The notes beneath the pieces are model-generated. The model was given only the letters and a program-made list of their open reading frames with translations, was not told the DNA's origin and searched no databases. Below are positions 44,680 to 57,066 of a stretch of DNA of 64,000 bases, one piece after another. The DNA comes from Larix kaempferi (lineage: Eukaryota > Streptophyta > Pinopsida > Pinales > Pinaceae): positions 68,794,001 through 68,858,000 of the forward strand of contig BSBM01000361.1 in the NCBI GenBank assembly GCA_027924585.1, in the 5' to 3' direction. The position numbers and the translations under genes were made by a program. Within the stretch, counting starts at the first letter, position 1, and each line of letters opens with the position of its first letter.

Positions 44680-45870
44680 CAAAATGTGCAAAAGAAATAT
44701 TAGATATATTCCAAAAGCTTTATAAAATCTCCATAGAATGTGCCAAAATAGGGTAGTTCCCAACCAAAATATGCACTAAGCATCCTCCAAGTATATGGAG
44801 CGGCTCCTACCTGCAAACAAACCTCTAAATATAACATGAAAGATTACTACTCATAGGACAAATCTTGTTTAGTGCTATTTAACTATGGTCAATTGACCAT
44901 GACTGTTCTTATCAAGTTGACTTATTCTATTTATCAAGTCTAATTGGTCTTGGACCTTCCTACATATTGAGATCCAAAATGTAGAGAATATATCTGCCAA
45001 AATATAGTAGTGCTCAACCAAAATATGCACTAATCCTCCTCCAAGTATGGGGAGGATCCTACCTACAAAAAAACTCTAAATTTTCCACATGAAAGATTAC
45101 TACTCATAGGCCAAATCTTGTTTAACACTATTTAACTATGGCCAATTGACCCTAATTGTTCTTATGAGGTTGACTTATTCTATTTATCAGTTCTAATTGG
45201 CCTTGGATCTTCCTACATATTTAACATTGGCCTTGAGCCATCCTTATCCCTATAGTTAATGTATATGTCTCTCATCCTAAACTTCAAAAAAGGACGATTA
45301 GTATTGTAATGCCAAGTCAACATTGTTGTTATGGTTTTGCTTTAAGGCATAGATGCAATATTTCATTAACTGAGCCAATCCTTCCGTCTATTAAATTATT
45401 CAAAGAAGTTCGGTCCTCAAATGCGCAGGGGACATTAATTAAGACCTTTTTCAAGTAGCACAAGGGGATAAATTTTCCACATGAAAGATTACTACTCATA
45501 GGACAAATCTTGTTTAACACTATTTAATTATGACCAATTGACCATGACTGTTCTTATCAAGTTGACTTATTCTATTTATCAGTTCTTATTGGTCTTGGAT
45601 CTTCCTACATATTTAACATTGGCCTTGAGCCATACTTATCCCTATAGTTAATGTATATGTCTCTCGTCCTAAACTTCAAAAAAGGATGAGTAGTATTGCA
45701 ATGCCAAGTCAACATTGTTGTTATGGTTCTTCTTTAAGGCATAGGTGCAATATTTCATTAACTGAGACAATCCTTCGATCTATTAAATTATTCAAAGAAG
45801 TTCGGTCATCAAATGCTTAGGGGGGGTTAATTAGGACCTTTTTCAAGTAGCACAAGGGGGGGTTAACTTC
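44680..45870. repeat. Tandem duplication, two full ~400-bp copies and one partial
   Basis: Copies at about 45065-45470 and 45471-45870 share nearly all of their sequence, including ATGAAAGATTACTACTCATA, TTCTTATCAAGTTGACTTAT and CAAGTAGCACAAGGGG at the end. A third, partial copy (about 44835-44975) lies upstream. No coding sequence is recognised. The last copy carries GGGGGG runs that the middle copy lacks. Confidence 0.8.
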
Positions 45871-46654
45871 GTGAATACAAAACCCATATCCACCTAGATG
45901 TGTGACAAGTCCTCTAACAAAATACCTCACCACTAATCTTGAAGTGGAATACCTCATCTCAAGTGCTATTCCTCATCTCCTCTCTAATAAGTCACCATTC
46001 ATCGTCCTTGGTAAACTGGCAGGTTCAACAAGCTCTAGGTGGCTTTGCAAGAGGTTCTGAGAAGCAACAATAAGGAGTCTACTTATTTTCTTGCATCAAT
46101 TGTGCAAACTCTAAAAATGCTGCAAACACATGTAGAGAATGAGCTTCCAACAAAATTCATGCAAGCAAATTCTGGATAGTTGATAACTGATGATAACATT
46201 GTCAACAAGTTTTTGGAAAATTTAAAATATCATGACCCCTAAAAATATTTTACCAAGATCTAAATCATGAGGACCAAGGGATTCTTCTAGATGATTTAGT
46301 AGAGACATTACTTTCATTGCAATGAAGGCAAGATGAGTGCAAGTTCCATCATTGAAGTTAATGTGAGTCACCTCTACACCTTCTAAAAGTGTGGCAGGAT
46401 CGACTGCATAGTTGTGATTCTGCTATACCTAGAGGAGAATCATTATTAACTGCTATAGAAGCTTGTTTTAATGAAATAAAGTTCACACATGATAGATCAA
46501 AGTCTTAAAACAATAAAAAATCTAGATCTGAGCAAACAATTTTTCCATATTCAAGTTGTAAATTCAAGTGTGAAAATTACTTGAGCACTTATTTGATCAA
46601 CATGGTCACTTCAAATATTGTGCACTTGATGATTTCCTCCATGATGTCCAAATT
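45871..46654. other. Interval without recognised feature
   Basis: No domain, RNA gene or repeat was recognised. Confidence 0.4.
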
Positions 46655-47555
46655 TCATTTTAAATGTTTTTCCACCCAATGCTTGGCCAAGTAGTTGATG
46701 CCCCATGAAAATTTTCCAACCACATGTTTAACTCTTTCTATAGCATAAGGAACTGTAGAAGGATCACTTGGACCATTGTTGAACAATACACCATCAAGAT
46801 TCAGTTTCATACATTTTGAAGAAGGCCATGTGGGAGGAACAACAATTATCTTGCAACCATAGAGAAAAAGAAAATGACACTTCACTTGAATTTTGATCAT
46901 GAGCACCAATGACTTAATTAGATGGAGATTTTGTAGCTATTGGAGAAGACATGTAATCTTGCTATTCCACCCAATGCTTGGCCAAGTAGTTGATGCCCCA
47001 TGAAAATTTCCCAACCACCTATTTAACACTTTCTACAGCATAACGAATTGTAGAAGAATCACCTGTCCCATTGCTGAACAATACACCATCAGGATTAAGT
47101 TTCATACCTTTTGAAGAAGGCCATGTGGAAGGAACAACAATTATCTTGCAACCATAGAGAAAAAGAAAATGAAACTTCACCTGAATTTTGATCATGAGGA
47201 CCAATGACTTTAGCTGGAGATTTGGTAGCTGTTGGAGAAGACATGTAATCCTGCTATTCCACCCAATGCTTGGCCAAGTAGTTGATGCCCCATGAAAATT
47301 TTCCAACCACTTGTTTAACACTTTCTACAACATAAGGAATTGTAGAAGGATCACCTGGCCCATTGCTGAACAATACACCATCAGGATTCACTTTCATACC
47401 TTTTGAAGAAGTCCATGTGGAACGAACAACAATTATCTTGCAACCATAGAGAAAAACAGATGACACTTCACCTGAGTTTTGATCATGAGCATGAATGAAT
47501 TTCGCTGGATATTTTGCAGCTGTTGGAGAAGACATATAATCATGCAACAACTCAG
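46655..47555 (-). pseudogene. carA: Triple tandem array of a CarA exon fragment
   Basis: Three head-to-tail units of about 292-295 bp (start words at 46670, 46965 and 47257) each encode a piece of the carbamoyl-phosphate synthase small subunit, the glutamine amidotransferase chain that supplies ammonia for arginine and pyrimidine synthesis. Each reads YGCKIIVVPSTWPSSK, then MKLNPDGVLFSNGPGDPSTI and PYAVESVKQVVGK. A shifted frame then gives [12 protein letters not shown], the class-I GATase block. The residues normally between GK and MGHQ, including the catalytic Cys of GICMGHQ, are missing in all three copies, so the deletion came before the triplication. About 145 bp of noncoding linker completes each unit. 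It cannot make an enzyme. Confidence 0.85.
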
Positions 47556-48270
47556 TTCAATGATTTCATTTTCTACTTATATGAGAAAACACCCTCTGTT
47601 CACTATTTTTCTCAAACATAATCAAGCTATCATCTGCAACATCTTCTCTTGAACTACCTAGGTCCTAGCCCACTTTCTACTTTTTGTTCTATATCTTGCA
47701 ATCTTCCATCATTTTGAGATGACTCTAAATGGAATGCAACATGTTCCTCTATTTCCCTATTCTCATTGCTTATTGCACTTCTATCAACAGTAGTGGAATC
47801 ATCACTTACTTGATTATTTGTACTATATCCTCCTATTTTTTTGGAAATAGATAATGTACATGTCAATTGCAGAAAGTGCAAGTGAGCACAACTAACCATC
47901 AACTTGGAAAATACACAAATCAAGTATATTTCAAGAATGCCAAAATGGGAAATACCAGAAAGCAAAGTTGAATCTTTTCAGCCTTTCTATTTTATGCCAC
48001 CCTGTTCCCACAACAGGAATACCAATTTCCTCCTCTTCCCTCACATTCCTTCAAATTCCAAGAACCTTATTGTTTTCCTTCCATGAATCTGTTGCATCTC
48101 TTCAACTACCCAAAGCTATTTTCTTCCATTTTTAGTCATTTCAACTTTCTAGCTGGCAATTTCATTAAGTAGAGGAAGATCATGGTCATTGATTGATTTG
48201 GATGTGATGGATGTGATGGATGTGTTGGTTTGGAGTGGGATCCATCCATAAATTAAGTCTTCCAACATCA
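47556..48270 (-). other. Possible decayed coding debris
   Basis: A minus-strand frame (47654-47965) contains a hydrophilic, Glu/Ser-rich stretch (SDDSTTVDRSAISNENREIE, HLESSQNDGRLQDIEQKVES). Just downstream in another frame lies DVADDSLIMFEKNSEQRVFS. They look like coding sequence but match no family I know. A short GGATGTGATGGAT microsatellite lies at about 48196-48225. Confidence 0.3.
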
Positions 48271-49600
48271 AGACTTTAATCAAGGCTTGATTTGTAAACC
48301 TACCTCCAGATATTACAGATATTTATCTCAGCCCGTCTTTAACAAATCCCTTTTTTAATAAAGAACTAAACAAGGACTTTATTACAGAATTGTATTCTTC
48401 AAAGAGACTTCACCAGGCTATTTGGCGTTTTATCTTGACTCATGAAAATTCACAAGATCCCTATAGTAGGAAAATGCAGAATTGAAAGCCAACAAGCTTG
48501 GATGAAAGACTTCAAAGCTCATACCTTGAACTTACAAAATAAGATATTTGAAGCTGAACATCATTTGCGGAAACAAATAGAAATGTTTGGTGACGATGTC
48601 ATAAGGATCACCACAGTTTTAGAATAGACTAAAGATCAAGAGCTATTGTCACACGTTGTACAATTTAATCTGGAGTGATTTCTAGAGTGGAAAAGAGATC
48701 TGAAAGATGTCCTAGCTAAGATACCAAGAATAAGTGTAGATGAATAAAAAAAATTATTCTACCTTGACCAACTGCAGAGTGCTAGCAAACTTACCAGGCT
48801 GCAAACAAAATCATGGAAAAGTGCTAACTCCCAGAGTTTGGTAGCATGGGGCAGCTAAAGCCCAAAGAGGAAAGGATTGCTAAGTTAGTAGAAACAAGAT
48901 GGAAAAAGTAATAGCCGTTGTTGCTTATGATGAAGTCTTCATGTATTCCCTACAACAGTTTATCTCAACTCCCATAGAGTAGGCACACTAGATTTATTTT
49001 TTTTATAATAATCCACTACAGAAGAGCCTCAGGATGGTCTAAGATAAAGTTATAACTCATGAACTCATGTTGGAATCCATAAATCCTCCTAAGCTAGGAG
49101 AAATTGATGCAATTTTTAGAAAGTGGGAAAATTTTAAGTAAAAGAGTGGGTCCCCTTCTAAAGAGGACCAAGGCGCACATGTTGATCCTTCTTCTTGAAA
49201 ATTAAAATGTATACAAGGCTACTCTACTCGTGGGCCCCACCAACGGATTAATTTTGTAAATAATGTAAATTTTGAAACTATGGATAGAGAATATGCAAGC
49301 AAAGATCCACAATAGGTGTAGGTTTTAACTTACTGTAATGAATTTTGTTTTGGGTCATGCATGTTAACCCTTGAATGATATATTCATGGCTCATGCCTTG
49401 TAACAAATCAGGTTATTGATTAAGAAGTTATGATATAAGAACAAATTGTAAACATACGTGAATACAACATTATGATACATGTTCAATTATGAGTTTACAT
49501 TAATTGTTCAACATCTATACAACCTGAAAAATAGACAATTCCCCGGTACAAGAGAATATAGACTACATTACAAAGATTAGCTTAAAGAGAAATCACAAAT
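48271..49600 (+). other. Unknown plus-strand coding debris
   Basis: A frame at 48442-48627 (FKAHTLNLQNKIFEAEHHLR, KQIEMFGDDVIRIT) continues past a TAG into VVQFNLE and EWKRDLKDVLAKIPRISVDE, with further stops. The residues favour a helical, coiled-coil-like protein. The family is not recognised. From 48800 on nothing is seen. Confidence 0.3.
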
Positions 49601-51704
49601 GGAATTTGGTAAATTACATTTACAGCCATAAGTATTTTTCACAAGATGGTATTATTCTCCTAGGTACCAAATCCAAGAAATCTAAGCTCCTTTTTTCGTT
49701 TTTCCCACCCAACGCATTTGCAAGGCACTCTATCATTCTTCCACATTGATCCACACTTATAAAAAAACTCATAACCACATATGAAACAACACCAACCACC
49801 ATATGTTTTAGCTCTCCTTGTGCTTTAAATAAATATTTAAATAAGCAATGCCTCTTAGATTTCCTACAATAAACAACAAATTGCAATGAAAGATTCACCA
49901 CAAGCTGGGGAAAGAAAAATCAGATAAATGGTTTTGAAATATGAGTTTTGCCTAAGCTAGACACATTTCAAGAGACAACTTTGTTGAACCATGGACAATT
50001 GGTTTGTTGCTTTGTTTTTTAATTAGAAATAATTAGATATCCATGTACACACAATGGAGACACCTTAACCTACAGGCTACAACTAAGGTTAGTAATATTT
50101 TTATAGATGGAAACCAGTTATATTTATCAACAACAAATAAGGATAGGCCGGAAAAAAAAGTTAAAGCTTTTGCAAGGTGGATTCAATTGAGAAAAGGAAA
50201 TGAAATCCTCTCAGAAAGTAGAATAAAACATACTTTTTTGTATTCGGTGCTTTAATCATTTTTTCCATGAAAGAGAGATCAAACTAGATGGAAAGTTTGG
50301 CATTGCCTTTATATTCAGATTTTTAAGATGACGAAGGGGTTATTTAATAACACCGTCACTTCAACTAATTCCTCCCACTTCAGGTTGGTGCATGCCAGCC
50401 ATAGGGGGTATGTATCCCTAATGAAATCTAAGGCTCTATATAAAAACTAAATCAGAAATCAAAGCATTTAGATCTCAAAAGAATTCACCGATACATGCTG
50501 GAATAAGCACTTAACTCTGAAAATCAGTGAATTGAGGTGCATCTAAAGTTTAAATGCTTTTATGAATCAAATAAAGCAAGGACTTGTTAAATTTGTTGCA
50601 AAATAGTTCAAATATGTGATGATCATTTGCAAATATGAACTTGTAAAAACTTAGAAACTCTAGATTAAAGGTTTGGGACAATGCTAAACATTTCCCAAGG
50701 TTGAACATTGCCTTGATTGATTGGGTGAGAAAGTAATGAGAGAAGGAAAAACTACATAGAGATTATTAGGCCTACACCTACATATATGGATATCACAATG
50801 AAAAGTAGACATCGAAACCATTATCACAAAGACACACAACACTCCACTTAAAACAGTCAATTTTATAACCAAAGGTAAAGTATCAACGTTACCAGTACCA
50901 AAAATATTTCCAACAATGATGGCTCTAAGATGAGGTCTCCAAATTCTCACAATATCACTGCTATATGCACCTGGTGCTAACTCCTCAAAATGACTAGAAA
51001 GAATGAATTGGTAGAGAAAAAAAAAAAAAATGACTCCATGACAATTGAGGGCATCCTCCTCCTCCTCTTTGTGTTTCCTATAGAAGTGAACAAAGAGGTT
51101 ACATTAATGTCTAAGAATAAGATTAAAATATTGAAGTTTGGCATTAAATTTGTTTAAATTTAGTATTTCATTAAATTCATTTCATTTTGAGATTCGACGA
51201 TTAAATTTGGATTAAATTAAGATGAAATTCAAATTTAGAAGTACAATTTCCTAAAACTTAATGTCAAATTTTATCACTTCATTTTGCACTAATGATTTTT
51301 TTTTTAGCTTCATGGTCGTCTAACACAAACTAATTTACTTAGATGAAAGCCATAAGAAAAATTCCCTAGATTTATTATATTATCATGTTTAAGTTTTAAC
51401 TGGACCAAGGAGAAGATTAGGTGAACCTCGAAACTTCGAAAGGGAATGAAAAAATAATTTTTTTTAACAAGAACAGGTGAAATATTTGTATTAAAGGGGA
51501 TGGGAAGTGACAGTCAGAATGTTACAAACCTATTACTAGTCCCCAAAAATGGCTTTATAGTCTGTAGAGCATTAACTCCAAATTTATTCTGAGCATGCAT
51601 ATATAATACCGAATACATTACTTTCACAACATATCTATAGCTATACTGTTTGATAAAATGTCCTAGCAAAACAATGTAGGTAAAATACATATAACTAAAA
51701 ATAC
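49601..51704 (-). other. Mostly noncoding; one unknown frame
   Basis: A 93-codon minus-strand frame at 49620-49901 (HMVVGVVSYVVMSFFISVDQ, CGRMIECLANALGGKNEKRS) has no recognised domain. The rest of the interval is AT-rich and shows no feature. Confidence 0.25.
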
Positions 51705-51794
51705 CTCAGAGAAAATATGGCCACTGTGGCCCTCCTCTATAGGATGGACATCATGTGCAGGTCGTTGATCATTTGACACTTCCATGGTTCCCAT
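51705..51794 (-). pseudogene. 3' part of a host exon split by an LTR element
   Basis: This is the downstream continuation of the frame at 59625-59861. It reads MGTMEVSNDQRPAHDVHPIE then EGHSGHIFSE and ends at a GT donor-like site (TCTGAG/GTATTT). Removing the LTR element and one CCCAT copy joins both parts in frame. The protein family is not recognised. Confidence 0.45.
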
Positions 51795-52398
51795 TGTTGA
51801 GATATTGTAACTTCAAAGAATATTATATTTGTACTTTATTATTCCGGAGATGTTTCATTCCTCCGTGAAGATCTTATTGTATATCCGGAGATGTTTATTC
51901 CTCCGTCGGAATGTGGTAACTCGGGTTATTAGACTTCCCTAGTAGGGGTCGGCCCTGTATGTGTTATGTGGGTCAAAGGGTTATTAGACCACCCTAGAGG
52001 GGTCGGCCCAGCTAGTTGTAGTGGGGTATTTAACCTATTGGTTAAATACGAGCCTACGTGTACTTGTGTAAAATACATATCAGAGTAGTGTATAAATAGA
52101 GGAGGTGTGTTCCTCATTATACACACTCACTCACTTGAGAAAGGCGCATTTGTGGAGGAGAGGTCTGCTATGGAAGAGAAGGAGATTATGCTCAGGGTTT
52201 GCATCTTTGTATATTGCTGGTCATCTATATTGAGGAAGCTTTGCTGGGTTTTCTACCCCATGAGGGTTTCCCAGGATAAATCTCTGTCTCTTGTGTTTAT
52301 GCTATGCTTGTTGTTTCTTCAGTGATCCTGTATATGCTATTATTGTGAAATGGAATGTAATGCTGCTATTTTTTGTCTTAGCATATTGAATTTTAACA
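51795..52398 (+). repeat. 5' LTR of the young element
   Basis: It runs from TGTTGAGATATTG to GAATTTTAACA. It contains internal direct repeats (CCGGAGATGTTT-ATTCCTCCGT twice; GGGTTATTAGAC...GGGGTCGGCCC twice) and a TATA box at 52091-52098. The only differences seen from the 3' LTR are AAGAG/AGGAG, GAGATT/GAGCTT and TTTTTTG/TTTTCTG. Confidence 0.95.
52091..52098 (+). promoter_or_regulatory. TATA box of the young LTR
   Basis: TATAAATA in the context GTGTATAAATAGAGG is a strong plant TATA box and is also present in the 3' LTR at 59312-59319. Transcription would start about 30 bp downstream, near the CACTCACTCACTT run. Confidence 0.7.
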
Positions 52399-52410
52399 TG
52401 ATATCAGAGC
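52399..52410 (+). other. Primer binding site of the young element
   Basis: TGATATCAGAGC directly follows the LTR and differs by one base from the initiator Met-tRNA type site. Confidence 0.85.
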
Positions 52411-52769
52411 TGACCTGAAGGAAGACAAGGTATGGCACTAAAGACACTTGCTTTACTTACGACAATTTGAAGGTTAGGGTTTTACATAGCAAAAACCAGT
52501 CATCGTAGAACTTTCGCTATAAATCCGTTTTGGCGAAGTTTTCGGATCTGAAATTCTTACAAGACGAAGCTAAAATCTCCAAGTACCTTGTGTCCAAAGG
52601 ACAACCTCTAATTCGTTGTACTTTGTGATTTATGATCTGTACAATATAGGGTTTCTGCCTCTTCCAGATCTGAGTCAAAATCAGGTGACCTTGGGAAGAA
52701 GGTCATATCTTGGGCTAGGAAGCTCCAAATGAAATTTCGTAAAATGTGACAGGTAGTACACAGTATGCA

Positions 52770-53150
52770 CTATCTCAGAAAACGTTTTTCAGAGGCCGAA
52801 GTTGAACCAGTGACACGTGGCACTCCGTACAAGTGCGCTCTCCTGTATTATCCCATAAACAGGTCATGTTGCGACACTTGGCATAACTCTCTCTCAGAAA
52901 ATCCAATTGAGGTCAGACCTATCAGGATGGAAATATAACTGGCCGAGCTATCTCAGAAAACTTTTTCAGAGGCCGAAGGTCAAACAGTGACACGTGGCAC
53001 GCCGTACAAGTTTGCTCTCCTGTATTTTCCCAAAACAGGTCACGTTGCGACATTTGGCATAACTCTCTCTCAGAGAATCCAATTGAGGTCAGACCTGTCA
53101 GGATGGAAAGATAACAGGTCAGGATATCTCAGGAAACTTTTTCAAACCCT
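52770..53150 (+). repeat. Leader duplication 1 (~180 bp, two copies)
   Basis: Two adjacent copies begin near TATCTCAGAAAAC and share CAGAGGCCGAAG, GTGACACGTGGCAC, CGTACAAG and CCAATTGAGGTCAGACCT. Each contains one perfect G-box CACGTG (52814-52819 and 52991-52996) in an ABRE-like ACACGTGGC setting. Confidence 0.85.
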
Positions 53151-53244
53151 GTGGATCAAAAATTTCAGAGTTACACCAGAAACAATCAGGTACATATTTC
53201 TGTCAAAACAAAATTATTTTTTGGTACCTTCATTCATGACTTCC

Positions 53245-53560
53245 GGAATTTAGGGCTTTGGAGAAAGTTGGAATTTTTGTAATCGGAGACCACGGCTGGA
53301 TGCTACTCATCAAAATAGAAATTTAGAGACCAAGATCAGAATTTTTGGTTGGGCAGAAGGCCGGGCTTGATTAGACCCTAGTTCGGGACTTTGATCAGAA
53401 AAGCGGAAAATTAGGGCTTCTGTAAAAATGGGAATTTTTGAAATCTGTGACCACGGCTGGAAGCTCCTCAGAAAAATAGAAGCTTAGAGCTTTGGATGAA
53501 ACTTTTTGATGGGGAAAAAGAGTGGGCTTCATCAAACCCCAGTTCAGGGTCACGTCCAGT
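53245..53560 (+). repeat. Leader duplication 2 (~155 bp, two copies)
   Basis: Two diverged copies share TTAGGGCTT, TGGGAATTTTTG, GACCACGGCTGGA, GCTCCTCA/GCTACTCA and a CCCTAGTTCGGG/CCCCAGTTCAGG end. Confidence 0.75.
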
Positions 53561-55590
53561 GAATCCGAAAGTTTCAAAGGCAAAATTGAGGAGTAAAACT
53601 TTGCAGTTTTCAAATTCTGAATATATCAGTTTGATCAGCTCATCAAGGCGCATATCTCTATCCTTTCGGAAGTTTGAAATTCAAAGTTTGAATTTTTGGG
53701 GTTTCTCTGACAAACCCATATCCAGCTCCAGGTCCAGTTCTTGCAAATCAAGTGGATACGGTTAATCCTAGAAGAAGATGGATTGGTCACCTACATAAGT
53801 GAAGGAGTTCATGTTTCAGAGGGAGATTAGGCTAAGGCTTTACATAAGGAGATTACAAGCGATCTCGATAGGTATGACTCATCGAGGTATGTTTTGAGAT
53901 TTGTTCATGATTAAGTTTATGGTATGTTTGTCTTCATGTTATTACAGTTAGTACAATCTTGATTTTAGATTTGTTGTATCACCTTAACAAAATTATGAAT
54001 GCATGATAGAAGATATTCATTGGTTAGGGTGTTGACACTTATGATTGTACTAATGCATTATGGTGTTGTGTGAGGTTGAGGTTGTCTGCTAATAAGATAC
54101 AGGTACATCACAAAAGACAAATCAGGCTCCATGACCATGAAAACATGAAGACAAAGACTCATCCATAATCTTTGTTCTACTTACGAGGTATGTATGACTT
54201 TGTTATATTATGCTTAACCTATGAGACATGCAGGTTCTAGCTCAGGATCTCTAAATCATTGAAGAGATTGTTTAGGTATGTTGTACATAACCAAGTAGGT
54301 ATACTAATCCAGGTATGTTTCCCATGAATCTTACCTTGTGTTAGGATCCCTTATATAAGTATACTTGGAATGATTGGTTATGCTTATTCATAAAGTTAGT
54401 AATCAAGGGATTATGCATATTATATCTTTTATCAATGATATGCATGAGTAAAAGAAGACTTCCCTGAAATCTTGAATACTAATGTTTATTAACTATAATC
54501 ATGACTATACGTTTTCAAGATTATTTAGTACTATAATGTTTTGATAGCATTTAGAATATACTAATGAGTGTATGTTTGTGTATGAGATCATGAGGATGAC
54601 TCTTGAGCATGCAAAGTGGTACAGAATGAATAGAAGTTCAAAAGATATACAGAAGATCAAGCGGGAGGCAGCCACACAAACATAAAAGATAAGTATTTGA
54701 GTTGCTATTTGAAATAGTAATGATATTGCCTGCATGCATATTTGTATTCCTAGAATATATAATGCTGAGTGTAAACATTCATAGAGCATTGAACAGTATA
54801 CAACTAATGTGCATATGTTTGGACAAACATTCCATTGTTGCTTGTCTAGAATGAAACCTCTTTGCTGACATGCTGAGAGTTGTGCACACTCTCGATAGTA
54901 TGTTCTGGTAGAGATGGAAGGCATCTAGATAGCCACTGTATGCATACAGGATATGGGAAAGTGTTGTGCCAAAGTATTGGTCAAAATAGTTGCATCACTA
55001 TGTAAATGATATCTGTATGCATAATGGGTTATCTTTTGATGATTATGAAGTATTACTGATCATGTACTTAATTTTGATTTGTAGGAAAGGTCATGAAGAA
55101 TGATGGACACCGTACAAGTGGTGGATGTTCAAACAAGAAGATTTACAAATCAAACAAAATATAGAAGGCTCATGGCTAGAAGATTCTCTTAGAAAGGGGA
55201 AGAGAATCACGACAAGATGTTTGCTCCAAGTATGGTGTAATTAAAGAAGAAGTATGATTCAGGTTCTGTATAGGTACCTAGGATCGATAATAATTTGATA
55301 AGCTTAATGATCACCATGGGTGATGTGGATCTCAACCTTTGCTACAAGGTTGAATATGATACACATATGACATGGATGCAAGAAGGAACTCACCACAGAG
55401 TTCGAATGATATTGAGGCTCATATCAGTAGACCCATCTAACGAGAGATGGCACAGATAGATATGCAGAAGATCATTCAATGCAGAAATGAAAAATGAAAG
55501 ATCTCAAATTGATGCTTTACTTCCTAGGTCTGGAAGTATGGCAAGGCTCAGAAGGAATATTTCTCAACCAGGGAAAGTATGATGAGAAAT
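53561..55590 (+). other. Long internal region with decayed content
   Basis: No domain can be placed with confidence before about 55590. The word AGGTATGT recurs many times between 53880 and 54320, which suggests an old short repeat or splice-donor-like motifs. Confidence 0.4.
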
Positions 55591-56340
55591 ATGACTTGAG
55601 GTGTTGGAATGGCCACTCTTATGGATTCCAACTTGAAGCTGTTAGGGGATAACTCATCAGAGTTAGTGGATATAACTCTGTACAGTTAAATTATTGGGTC
55701 TTTGATATATCTAACATATACTAGGTTAGATATATGCTTTGTTATGAACACCTTGAGTTAGTATCTAGTGGAAACTAGATGTGTTTACCTGATAGTTGCA
55801 AAGTATGTGATGAGACACATAAAGGACACGATAGAATTTGATCTATGCTATCTTGAAGATCATGACTTCAGATGGCTATTCAGATTCTGTTTGGGCAGGA
55901 AGTGTATCAGACAAGAAGAACACATCGAGAGGATGTTATTGTCTGGGATTAGCCATGATCTCGTGGTTTAGCTGGAAGCAGTCTAGTGTGGCTCTCAGCA
56001 CAAGCGGAATATATGGCTGCTTGCTCTGCTAGTTGTGAAGAAGTTTGGCTTTAGGATTGTTTGACTTAGAGATAGAACCAACTGAGATCCTATGTGATAA
56101 TTAGAGTTGTATCAAGATGACATAGAATCTAGTGTTCCATGATAAGTCAAAGAACATAGGGAACTAACAAGATATGACACAGAAAGGAACTCTAAAAGTT
56201 TGAATTTGTAACAGGTTACCGTTGTCCTAACCAAGCCTCTACGTCAAGTGAAGAAGTTACCAACCAAACCTCTGTCTCGAGTAAAGTTTGAATACTTCCG
56301 AGACAAGATTGGTGTAGTTCAAAAGGACCCTCCTCGAAAG
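55591..56340 (+). pseudogene. Copia RT tail and RNase H remnant
   Basis: The sequence reads, across frame changes, IIGSLIYLTYTRLDICFVMN, CVYLIVAKYVMRHIKDTIEF, SDSVWAGSVSDKKNTSRGCY, GLAMISWFSWKQSSVALSTS, then an ILCDN / FHDKSK segment and the C-terminal FEYFRDKIGVVQKDPPRKG. This is a complete copia RNase H order. Stops and frameshifts inactivate it, and the RNase H catalytic DSDW is DSVW. It ends beside a first polypurine tract (AAAGGGGGAG, 56337-56346). Confidence 0.85.
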
Positions 56341-56469
56341 GGGGAGTAGTATAGTCACTACTGATGAGATTGTCTCATCAAACAACAAGGTCGTTGATGA
56401 GGTAACCTGTTCTCTACACCCAAGTTACTTAGAAATATTTAGATTTAGGACTCTTATACTTAGAATACT

Positions 56470-57055
56470 TAGCTTTACTTATACATGCTTTTGATGATAG
56501 ATGCATTGGTGAGAATACATGCTAGATGTATACATGTTTTGGTGTGATGTATACATGTTTTGATGTATTAGTAAGAATACATGCTAGTTGTGATGTATAC
56601 ATGTTTTGATGTTAGATGTATTAGTAAGAATACATGCTAGTTGTGATGTATACATGTTTTGATGTTAGATGTATTAGTAAGAATACATGCTAGTTGTGAT
56701 GTATACATGTTTTGATGTTAGATGTATTAGTAAGAATACATGCTAGTTGTGATGTATACATGTTTTGATGTTAGATGTATTAGTAAGAATACATGCTAGT
56801 TGTGATGTATACATGTTTTGGTGTGATGTATACATGTTTTGATGTATTAGTAAGAATACATGCTAGTTGTGATGTATACATGTTTTGATGTTAGATGTAT
56901 TAGTAAGAATACATGCTAGATGTGATGTATACATGTTTTGATGTATTAGTAAGAATACATGCTAGTTGTGATGTATACATTTTTTGGTGTGATGTATACA
57001 TGTTTTGATGTATTGGTGAGAATACATGCTAATGTGATAACTGCTCTTGTATAGA
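56470..57055 (+). repeat. 53-bp tandem array
   Basis: Four exact 53-bp units lie at 56588-56799 (each with TTGTGATGTATACATG and TTAGTAAGAATACATGCTAG). Partial and variant units lie on both sides, in which an internal TGTGATGTATACATGTTTTG block is duplicated. Each unit holds the perfect palindrome ATGTATACAT. Confidence 0.92.
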
Positions 57056-57066
57056 TGAGAATATGG

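Noticed and set aside
52107-52325. Open frame in the young LTR (and its copy at 59328-59546)
   Set aside because: It lies in the LTR transcript leader. Duplication simply reflects the LTR pair; there is no domain and no coding support.
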